Shown here: positions 56,698 to 64,000 of the stretch, in pieces
Position numbering within the stretch: position 1 is the first letter of the stretch
How the letters are laid out: each line of letters begins with the position of its first letter
Assembly: GCA_002415085.1 (NCBI GenBank)
Contig: DIBV01000006.1
Location: 378,684-442,683, forward strand
Length of the DNA: 64,000 bases
Source: Arsukibacterium sp. UBA5043
GTDB taxonomy: Bacteria; Pseudomonadota; Gammaproteobacteria; Enterobacterales; Alteromonadaceae
Reading direction: 5' to 3'
The notes under the pieces: model-generated
What the model saw: the letters and a program-made list of their open reading frames with translations, nothing else
Database searches by the model: none
What the model was told of the DNA's origin: nothing
Translations under genes and position numbers: made by a program

Positions 56698-59600
56698 TTA
56701 TTTCTGATGCCAAAATGGCGGGATCTGTTCGGCCGTCAGGGGTTTGGAATAAAAGTAACCCTGAATGAAGTAACAGTGTCGCTCAGTGAAAAAAGCCAGT
56801 TGTTCATTGGTCTCAACCCCCTCCGCAACACAGTACATGCCCAGGCTGCTGGCCATACTTAGCATCGCGTCGATAATGGTTTCGTCACTTTTATCAATGC
56901 CAATGTCACTGACAAAACTGCGATCAATTTTTATAGCATCTATCGGAAGTTGCTTTAAGTATTTTAACGACGAGTAACCCGTACCAAAATCATCCAGTGC
57001 CAACTGAATACCCAGTGTGCTTAACGCCAGCATGGTTTCGATAGCACTTTGCTGATCGTTCATCAGGGCACTTTCTGTTACCTCAAAACGCAGACAGCTG
57101 GCTGGGAGTTTATATTTATTCAGTAATGCCAAGGTGTGGCTGGCCAGGTTGCTTTGCTCCAGATGCTGAGTTGATAAATTAACCGACAAATAAATGTCGA
57201 TGCCATCCTGGCGCCACTTGCTTAAATCGGCCAGCGCCCGCTCCAGCAATTGCTGCGTCATGCTGACGATCAGCCTTAACTCTTCTGCCAGTGGAATAAA
57301 GTCGACCGGGGAGACAATCCCATCTGAGCTTTGCCAGCGCATCAGTACTTCAACCCCTACCATTTGCTGTTTACTGCTATCGACAATGGGCTGATATACG
57401 TTGAAAAACTCATTATTCTGGTGCGCTTTACGCAGTCGGGTTTCCCTCGCCAGTTGCATATGCGCTTTTTCATTCATTTCAGTGGTAAAAAACTGGAAGT
57501 TATTGCGTCCTGCTTCTTTGGCATGGTACATCGCTACGTCCGCATGTTTCAGCAGTTCCTGCGCTGTCAGCGCATCATCCGGATACAAGGCAATACCGAT
57601 ACTGGGTGACACCCCAACTGTATGCGGGCCCAGCTGCATTGGCTCACTGACCACAGATAACATTTTCCGTGCCACCATGCTGACATTCTCACCGCGACGA
57701 TAGCCTTCGAGCAACACGACAAACTCGTCGCCGCCAAGCCTTGCCACCGTGTCACGCTCGCGCAATGATAAACCAAGCCGACGAGCCACTTCTTTTAATA
57801 ATAAATCGCCAACATCATGGCCGAGGGAGTCGTTTACCTGTTTAAACTTGTCTAAATCGATAAAGCACAATGCCAGTGACTTTTTCTCGCGCCGGGAATA
57901 TTCCATGGCATGCAGAATGCGGTCCATAAGCAATGCCCGGTTTGGCAACCCCGTTAACACGTCGTAATTAGCCAGGTAGCGTAACTCTTCTTCTGCCATT
58001 TTTTGGGCAGTAATATCGGTAAACACCAGCACATAAAACGCGACATGTTGCTGCTCACCAATGGCACTAATATTAATCAGAGCAGGGCGCTCACGACCAT
58101 CTGGCGTAATAACCTGTTCCTCTCCCTGCCAGTGAGCGCCGGCTTTTAGCTCTTGCAGCAACTTAGTGTAGAAGCGCCGGCGTACCAGGCTGATTCCCAG
58201 ATGGTGGGTTCGCGGGTTCTCCAGGTATTGCTCCACACTGCCAAATGCAACTGAAAATGAATGGTTGGCGGCAATGACCCGTTGCTTGCTATCTAATATC
58301 ACGACCCAGTCCCGGGTTTGCTGGAATGCTTCGCCGAACAGTTTAGCTTTTTCCATATTGGCGCGGGTTTCGGTGATATTGCTATAGGTTCCGGTAACTT
58401 TGAGCACCTGTTCATTACCATCTAACGCAGTCGCTCTGCCCTGATCGCGAAACCATAACCACTGGCCATCTTTGTGCTTTAAACGGTACGTAATATCAAA
58501 ACTACCATCCGGGTGTTGCAAAAAACGCTGCCATTGTTGCTTATAATTTTCACGATCTTCCGGATGAATAAGCGACTGATGCTGCTGCAGGGTAATCGTG
58601 GTCATTTGCTCGCCATAACCCAGCATCAATTGCATTCTGGAACCATAAAGGCTGTTTTTATCAGCACGCCATTCAAAAGCACCGCTGTCGACCGAGGCCA
58701 GGGCCTGCTTTAAGCGTTGCTCACTGGTGGCGACTTCCTGATGCGCTTCGCCAATAACACGTTGCTGTTCGCGGCGTAACCGATATAGATGGTAAAACAA
58801 TGCCAGGCTAATTAAGATATAAAACGCCATGGCCCAGGGCGAGCGCCATGGCGCAGGGGCAACGGATAAGGTAACTGAACTGACATCACTTTCCCGACCG
58901 GTATGAGGTGCGATAGCGACCACATTAAACCGATAATTGCCACTGCGTAGCCTCGGAAACACCACGCTATTGGATTGCTGCTCTGGAAAACGCAGGGTTT
59001 CACGTCCTTCCAGCCAGTACCGGTAACGCATTTTATGATTGTCCCGAAAATGCATGGCACTAAATTGCAACTCAATACCCAAATCATCATGATCCATTTG
59101 AAAATCCTGATTATTCAGTATGCCACTGCGCCCGCTGAACGTTCCCGCCAATACGCCGATATCGGTGATATTCACCGTAGGTTTGGGTTCTGAACTACTC
59201 AATTTTACCGGATCTATCAAGGTGATGCCGCGCATACTACCAAAAACAAGCTGGCCATCGGCTAACAGCGCTGATGCGCCCGCATTGTATTCATGTACCC
59301 GTAACCCATCAGCCTTGCTGAAGTGTTCAATTTGCAAGGTATCTGGTTGCATTTTGCTCAAACCGCTGTGCGATGAAAACCAGATATCTCCGGCATTATC
59401 TTTTTGCAAGCCGTAAACCTGGTTGGTGATGAGCTTATTGGTCATGGAAAAATGATGCTTGAGTTCCAGCGTTTCATTATTAAAGCCCAGCAAGCCAACA
59501 CCATTGATTCCCAGCCACAAAATGCCATAGTCATCCAGAACCATATTATCAACATAGCGCTGCAGTTCAGGTTGGTAAGGGGTGGTCTGATACAGCAGCG

Positions 59601-61254
59601 TTATTTTATTCAGCTGGCTGTGATACACCCATATTTGATCTGATGCGCTAACCAGTAATTGCTCAGGCTTACCGGGCAGTGCACCGATAATAGCACCGTA
59701 ATATCGCATCGGCAGCTGCTGAAAAACTTCCAGTTCAGTTACGGACCCGTTTGCCGGGGTGTAGCGGTAAATCTTGCCTTCCTGGTAAAAATATAATTGA
59801 GTTTGGCCCTGCTCATTATGAACGTCATAATAGCTGTACGTTAATATTTTACGCTCCTCTGCACTGGCTGCCGGCAGGGGCAATAATTTTTTGCTGGCAG
59901 TATCGAACAGATTTAAACCGGTTTCTGAAACAAACCATAACCACTGAGGGTTATTTGGATCGAAGAAAAGCTGTTCAACAGTGCCGGCATGCCAGTATGC
60001 TTTGGGATCATCTGACACGAAATAACTGGCCGTCGTCCCTGTCGCAAGGTCCAGTTTGTTCAGACCATTGCTGGTGCCTATCCATAAATTGTTTTTATTG
60101 TCAGTAACCAGCTGGAAAATTTTGTCATTACTAAGCTGTTTACCAATAGTGGTTTGACGGCTGATATGGGTAAAAGCCAGCGAGCGGGGGTGCCAGTAAA
60201 AGGCGCCATCATCACGGGAGGCCAGCCAAAATCCACCAAAATCATCGGCTACAATATCAATAATGTTGTCATCGTACAGCCCCAATTCGCTGTTACTAAA
60301 GCGGGATAAAAACGCCAGGGTGTTATCATCGCCGGAAAACTTAAACAGCCCTTGCTCGGTCGCAACCACTGCTTCGCTACCCTGCCACAACACCTGCCAG
60401 ATATTATAATCAGCAATATGTAGCTGGGGTTGCAATGGTGTAGTGCTAAGTTCCGGGTCTGAATTTATCAGAGCAAGTTCAGCCAGATTCAGGCTGTATA
60501 ACCCCTCGACAGTACCAATAAATAAGCGACCTGCGGCCATGCTCAGGTGCTTAACATTTCGTTGGTCTGCACTGGCAGTTGCGTCATTAAGATAAGGCAG
60601 AAAGTGATGCTGACTGGTTTGCAGATTATATTGAATCAAACCATTGGCAGCTGCGCCAATATAAAGAAAGTTGTCGTGTAATAACAGAGTTCGAAGTGAG
60701 TCGTCGGTAATGTTGTACTCTTGCAGGCTGAACAGCCGACTGCTCTGGCCAGTGCTTTTATTTAACCGGTATACTTCGTCGTCCAGAGCAAATAACAGAT
60801 GATTGGCATCCTGCTCAATGACATCAACGATATGCGGATAATTTGCTGATTCAGCGGCAACCGGAATGGCCCAGAATAAATTAAAGACACTTTTATTTTT
60901 GTCGTACAGATACACACCAATTTCAGCAGCCGCGGCCCAGATGCGGCCTTGCTGATCTTCAATCACCTTGCTGAAGAACACATCATCAAAACTATGCCCG
61001 GCGGCAGTCATTTTAGAGACTTTGTTAGCATCAAACCGGTTAAGGCCGCCGGCAGTCGCAATCCACAAAAAGCCGTTACTATCGATCATCAGGTCAGAAA
61101 CGGTGCCCTGGGACAAGCCCTGGTCGGGGGTTAAAGGGGTTAACAGTGGAATTTGGGCCAGGCTGCGGCCAGATAAGATCAACAGCAAGCCGAACATTAA
61201 GATCCTGGCAAATAATCTGGTATGTTCAGGCAACAGATCAACTCTGAAATTCAC
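56698..61254 (-). CDS. Giant propeller-sensor with PAS, GGDEF and EAL domains
   Basis: 1518 residues. Signal/anchor helix (ILMFGLLLILSGRSLA), about 700 residues of beta-propeller repeats (TPDQGLSQGTVSDLMIDSNGFLWIAT; IFQLVTDNKNNLWIGTSNGLN), a Y_Y_Y domain, one membrane helix (PWAMAFYILISLALFYHLY), two PAS modules (PEDRENYKQQW; ITPDGRERPALINISA), GGDEF with RERD inhibitory site and GGDEF intact, and EAL with EVLMRW, DDFGTGYSS and AEGVET. Both active sites look usable although EAL reads EVL. Start is GTG 61254, with AGGAG 5 nt upstream. Confidence 0.92.
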   Translation of the reverse strand: MNFRVDLLPEHTRLFARILMFGLLLILSGRSLAQIPLLTPLTPDQGLSQGTVSDLMIDSNGFLWIATAGGLNRFDANKVSKMTAAGHSFDDVFFSKVIEDQQGRIWAAAAEIGVYLYDKNKSVFNLFWAIPVAAESANYPHIVDVIEQDANHLLFALDDEVYRLNKSTGQSSRLFSLQEYNITDDSLRTLLLHDNFLYIGAAANGLIQYNLQTSQHHFLPYLNDATASADQRNVKHLSMAAGRLFIGTVEGLYSLNLAELALINSDPELSTTPLQPQLHIADYNIWQVLWQGSEAVVATEQGLFKFSGDDNTLAFLSRFSNSELGLYDDNIIDIVADDFGGFWLASRDDGAFYWHPRSLAFTHISRQTTIGKQLSNDKIFQLVTDNKNNLWIGTSNGLNKLDLATGTTASYFVSDDPKAYWHAGTVEQLFFDPNNPQWLWFVSETGLNLFDTASKKLLPLPAASAEERKILTYSYYDVHNEQGQTQLYFYQEGKIYRYTPANGSVTELEVFQQLPMRYYGAIIGALPGKPEQLLVSASDQIWVYHSQLNKITLLYQTTPYQPELQRYVDNMVLDDYGILWLGINGVGLLGFNNETLELKHHFSMTNKLITNQVYGLQKDNAGDIWFSSHSGLSKMQPDTLQIEHFSKADGLRVHEYNAGASALLADGQLVFGSMRGITLIDPVKLSSSEPKPTVNITDIGVLAGTFSGRSGILNNQDFQMDHDDLGIELQFSAMHFRDNHKMRYRYWLEGRETLRFPEQQSNSVVFPRLRSGNYRFNVVAIAPHTGRESDVSSVTLSVAPAPWRSPWAMAFYILISLALFYHLYRLRREQQRVIGEAHQEVATSEQRLKQALASVDSGAFEWRADKNSLYGSRMQLMLGYGEQMTTITLQQHQSLIHPEDRENYKQQWQRFLQHPDGSFDITYRLKHKDGQWLWFRDQGRATALDGNEQVLKVTGTYSNITETRANMEKAKLFGEAFQQTRDWVVILDSKQRVIAANHSFSVAFGSVEQYLENPRTHHLGISLVRRRFYTKLLQELKAGAHWQGEEQVITPDGRERPALINISAIGEQQHVAFYVLVFTDITAQKMAEEELRYLANYDVLTGLPNRALLMDRILHAMEYSRREKKSLALCFIDLDKFKQVNDSLGHDVGDLLLKEVARRLGLSLRERDTVARLGGDEFVVLLEGYRRGENVSMVARKMLSVVSEPMQLGPHTVGVSPSIGIALYPDDALTAQELLKHADVAMYHAKEAGRNNFQFFTTEMNEKAHMQLARETRLRKAHQNNEFFNVYQPIVDSSKQQMVGVEVLMRWQSSDGIVSPVDFIPLAEELRLIVSMTQQLLERALADLSKWRQDGIDIYLSVNLSTQHLEQSNLASHTLALLNKYKLPASCLRFEVTESALMNDQQSAIETMLALSTLGIQLALDDFGTGYSSLKYLKQLPIDAIKIDRSFVSDIGIDKSDETIIDAMLSMASSLGMYCVAEGVETNEQLAFFTERHCYFIQGYFYSKPLTAEQIPPFWHQK

Positions 61255-61389
61255 GTAATCTCCTCTACCTGGCAGCATTGTATTATTATTATTAGTGCTG
61301 CAGCCATTTTGCTGTGACAGACCATATACCGACAACACCCGCATTGTCTAGTGCTCAATGCCCGGTGCAGAGTATATAACCTATCCTGT

Positions 61390-62355
61390 TCATGTCAGCA
61401 ATAAAATGCTGGCAATATATAAAGCTAACATACTGCTAAACAAGATAATTAACGCAGTTTGCTGAGCGTTGATCAGCATGATTGCCCGCAAGATGTCTCG
61501 GTCTGACGGTTCTAAGCCTGCGCCAAGCCGCTGGCGCAAAATTTTATTGGCGGCGTAATAAGCCGGGCCACCGAGCTTAACGCCAAGGCCACTGGCTCCT
61601 GCAGCCAGCAACAAACGTGCAGGACGGTGTAAATAACCCGGGCCTGCAAGGCGAAAGTAGCGCCATGCGCCAATGATACCGGTTTGAATGGCCAGCAATA
61701 GAGCCGAAATAATCAGGCCGGGGGCTAACGCCAGCTGATAGCAGTACGCTGCGGTGCGCCCAAAGTAACGGTAGTGGGGCAGTTTGCTGTTCCACTGGCG
61801 GGCGGCCGTTTGTAACAAAGTATACGCCAATACCAGTAAGCCACCACCGGCTAAAAACCAGCATAAGGAGGCAACCTGGTTGGCAGCTTGCTGCTGCAAC
61901 AGGCTTTCAATACAGGCTTTACTTAAGCCCATTGCCGATAAATTCGCCCGGTCACGCAGCAGTAACGTGGCCGCTTGCTCTTTGGCCAGGGTAAGCTGAT
62001 GGCGTTGCAAACTAACCGCCACGGTGGCCCCCTGTTGCAGGCAACGCCGGCTACCTAAACAGAAATACAACATTATGGCATCTAATACCAGTGGCAGTTC
62101 TGATACCAGATAAACCCCATATACGATAGCGAGGGGAACCAGCACCACCAGCAGCAGTGCCAGGGTGCCGGACAATTGCTGCTGAAAATTGCTGCGCTTG
62201 ATATCCGGATGCACTTTTTTAGCCAGACGTTGCAGGATTACGGCAAAGGCGCTAAACGGTGCCCTGGCACCAGGCAAAACCAGCAGCCTGCTGAGCAGCA
62301 GCGCCAGTAACGCCATTGCTGGCCAGGCAGGAACCGCTGCCAGCCATGACATCAT
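61390..62355 (-). CDS. CobD/CbiB-type membrane protein
   Basis: 321 residues, several membrane helices; family features ARAPFSAFAVILQRLAKKVH, GPAYYAANKIL and the C-terminal LRAIMLINAQQTALII. CbiB/CobD members attach the aminopropanol side chain in cobalamin synthesis, but no other cob genes are near, so this is probably the short paralogue seen in many gammaproteobacteria, perhaps for corrinoid salvage. Overlaps mtnN by 4 nt. Confidence 0.75.
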   Translation of the reverse strand: MMSWLAAVPAWPAMALLALLLSRLLVLPGARAPFSAFAVILQRLAKKVHPDIKRSNFQQQLSGTLALLLVVLVPLAIVYGVYLVSELPLVLDAIMLYFCLGSRRCLQQGATVAVSLQRHQLTLAKEQAATLLLRDRANLSAMGLSKACIESLLQQQAANQVASLCWFLAGGGLLVLAYTLLQTAARQWNSKLPHYRYFGRTAAYCYQLALAPGLIISALLLAIQTGIIGAWRYFRLAGPGYLHRPARLLLAAGASGLGVKLGGPAYYAANKILRQRLGAGLEPSDRDILRAIMLINAQQTALIILFSSMLALYIASILLLT

Positions 62356-63065
62356 GTTAAACTTACGTTGCTCAGTTGATTTAGCAGGGCAACCACCATT
62401 GCCGAACTGTTTTTAGAGGCCACTTCCAGATAGGCATCAAACGAGACGGGGGATTCTTTACCGGCAATATCACTAAGGCTTCTGATCACCACAAAAGGGG
62501 TGTTAAGCATATGGCAAACCTGAGCAATGGCCGCCCCTTCCATTTCGACCGCCAGCATAGTGGGGAAGCGCTCACGGGTTTGCGCTATGCGCTCTGGATC
62601 ACACATAAAACTGTCGCCAGTGGTGATGAGGCCACTTTTGGTGTTACAAAAGCCCAGACTGCTAATCGTCTGCTCAGCGGCACTGACCAGCTGTGGGTGG
62701 GCAAGATAAGCCGCCGGCATTTGTGGTACCTGACCATACTCGTAACCAAACGCCGTAACATCAACATCATGATGGCGTACTTCAGTACCAATGGCGATAT
62801 CACCAACACTCAGCGCTGGATCAAATCCCCCTGCCGAGCCAGTATTGATAATGCAATCCGGTTTAAAATGATCGATCAGTAAAGTCGTCGCCACGGCTGC
62901 GGCCACTTTACCAATACCCGATTGCACAATGACTGCGTCGTTGCCTGAGAGCTTACCGCGATAAAACAGGTAGTTGCCAATCTGTTCGGTTGTCACCTCA
63001 CTAAGTTGCTGTTTTAGTAACGCAACTTCCGGTTCCATTGCACCGATAATACCAAATAGTTTCAT
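62352..63065 (-). CDS. mtnN: 5'-methylthioadenosine/S-adenosylhomocysteine nucleosidase
   Basis: Hydrolyses MTA and SAH in the methionine cycle and in autoinducer-2 precursor supply. 237 residues. Motifs QSGIGKVAAAVATT, NTGSAGGFDP, LAVEMEGAAIAQVCH and the catalytic Asp in VIRSLSDIAG. Coupled to the following CobD-like gene by a 4-nt overlap. Confidence 0.96.
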   Translation of the reverse strand: MKLFGIIGAMEPEVALLKQQLSEVTTEQIGNYLFYRGKLSGNDAVIVQSGIGKVAAAVATTLLIDHFKPDCIINTGSAGGFDPALSVGDIAIGTEVRHHDVDVTAFGYEYGQVPQMPAAYLAHPQLVSAAEQTISSLGFCNTKSGLITTGDSFMCDPERIAQTRERFPTMLAVEMEGAAIAQVCHMLNTPFVVIRSLSDIAGKESPVSFDAYLEVASKNSSAMVVALLNQLSNVSLT

Positions 63066-63125
63066 AACAGGGCCTCTGCAGTAAAAAGCGCTAGTATAAA
63101 GGCCTTGGGTCAGAAAATCCTCTGT

Positions 63126-64000
63126 TTATGCTGGTGTGTTGAGCGTAATTTGGCCGGCAGGGCCTGCCGCGGTAAGTTTTCCCTGTTGATAATCGCGGAT
63201 AGCCTGCTCAATTTCTGCCGGGGTATTCATGACAAAGGGACCATATTGCGCTATCGGTTCGTTAATTGGCTTACCTGCCAGCAAAATAACACTGACATCA
63301 GCATTGGCAAACAGGGTGACACTGTTGCCCTGGCTTAATAAGCCTGCATGGTGCTCTTTTAATTGCTGCAGGGTATCCGCGTTTTTTACCGCAACTGCGC
63401 CTTCAAAAGGATACAACAGCGCATGATGGTCTTGCGGCAGTGTTAGCTTCAGCTCGGTACCCGCCTGCAGCCGGATATCATAAAACTGGGGTTCAGTGCT
63501 TAACCCCAGAATGGGCCCCTGCACTTCGTTGCCGTCATATTGGAAACTTCCAGCGATAACTTTAACACTGACGCCGTTGGCGGGCCGGCACAGCGGGATT
63601 TTCTGCGGCGGAATATCAGCATAAGTCGCTGGTTTCATTTTCTCACTGGCCGGTAAGTTCAACCAAAGCTGAAGGCCGCGCATTAACCCCTGTTCCTGCT
63701 GCGGCATTTCAGAGTGAATAATACCGCGACCTGCGGTCATCCATTGGACGCCGCCACTTTTTAAATGCCCTTTGTTGCCTAAATGGTCTTCGTGCAGCAT
63801 ATGGCCATCGAGCATGTAGGTAACTGTTTCAAAACCGCGATGCGGGTGGGGTGGAAAGCCCTTAATATAATCGCCGGCTTGTTCCGAACCAAAACAGTCA
63901 AGCATTAAAAACGGATCAAACCGTAATTGGGCATTTAAGCCAAGACTACGTTTAATTTTCACACCGGCACCATCTGATACCGATGTGGCGGGAATTATTT
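63126..64000 (-). CDS. Pirin family protein, 5' end outside the window
   Basis: Bicupin; 291 codons are visible. A GTG at 63962 could be read as a start, but the frame stays open to the window edge with IIPATSVSDGAGVKIKRSLG, which matches the usual pirin N-terminus, so the gene begins upstream. Metal motif HPHRGFETVTYML and MTAGRGIIHSEMP in the N-terminal cupin. Some pirins are quercetinases; role here unknown. Confidence 0.92.
   Translation of the reverse strand, partial: IIPATSVSDGAGVKIKRSLGLNAQLRFDPFLMLDCFGSEQAGDYIKGFPPHPHRGFETVTYMLDGHMLHEDHLGNKGHLKSGGVQWMTAGRGIIHSEMPQQEQGLMRGLQLWLNLPASEKMKPATYADIPPQKIPLCRPANGVSVKVIAGSFQYDGNEVQGPILGLSTEPQFYDIRLQAGTELKLTLPQDHHALLYPFEGAVAVKNADTLQQLKEHHAGLLSQGNSVTLFANADVSVILLAGKPINEPIAQYGPFVMNTPAEIEQAIRDYQQGKLTAAGPAGQITLNTPA

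Overview
The window is a gammaproteobacterial chromosome segment. Gene order and protein sequences resemble Alteromonadales-type genera such as Rheinheimera, Arsukibacterium or Alishewanella; this is an inference from synteny and sequence character, and no database was searched. Most of it is conserved housekeeping sequence carried in long co-directional operons. It is broken by one accessory stretch at about 24.7-50.2 kb.

Layout. (1) 1-11.2 kb, plus strand: the 3' part of initiator tRNA (metY), a decayed second tRNA copy, two leader terminators, then rimP-nusA-infB-rbfA-truB-rpsO-pnp-nlpI, followed by a lipoprotein with an HExxH metallopeptidase motif. (2) 11.3-24.6 kb, minus strand: a PilZ gene, lipA-lipB-ybeD, then the cell-envelope and replication block leuS-lptE-holA-nadD-rsfS-rlmH-mrdA-rodA-rlpA-dacA. 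(3) 24.7-31.7 kb, plus strand: a zinc-ribbon gene, SulP transporter, tandem universal stress protein, NhaD antiporter, a succinate-semialdehyde dehydrogenase-type enzyme and a PnuC-type transporter. (4) 31.8-35.5 kb: a small AT-rich accessory island, all genes on the minus strand. It has an IS110-like scar, a SnoaL-like protein, an M74/LAS-like peptidase, an attC-like site, an atypical SDR, a Cap15-like 2TM-beta protein, a palindromic MITE-like element, a small unknown gene and an unexplained structured segment. The compact gene starts behind GTT cores and an attC overlapping a gene end suggest integron cassettes; no integrase is visible. (5) 35.5-40.5 kb, minus strand: an HvfABC/bufferin-type copper RiPP operon. 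It has a precursor with EGKCG repeats, a DUF692 (MNIO) enzyme, a DUF2063 partner, DoxX, an ECF sigma factor, a DUF3379 anti-sigma and a small membrane protein. (6) 40.6-44.9 kb, plus strand: a Lon-like protease coupled to a lipid-kinase-like/DUF389 fusion. (7) 45-49.9 kb, minus strand: a diguanylate cyclase coupled to a 5'-nucleotidase-like protein that has lost most metal ligands, and a secreted subtilase. (8) 50.2-55.6 kb, minus strand: miaB-ybeZ-ybeY-corC-lnt. (9) 55.7-64 kb, minus strand: an EamA transporter, a very large propeller/PAS/GGDEF/EAL sensor, a CobD/CbiB homologue, mtnN and a pirin cut by the window end.

In E. coli the miaB-lnt block and the leuS-lipA block lie close together on the same strand. 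Here about 25 kb separates them, and that interval holds the accessory material. The most interesting parts are the RiPP operon with its own sigma/anti-sigma pair, the cassette-like island with the orphan Cap15-like gene, and the pseudo-nucleotidase/diguanylate cyclase pair.
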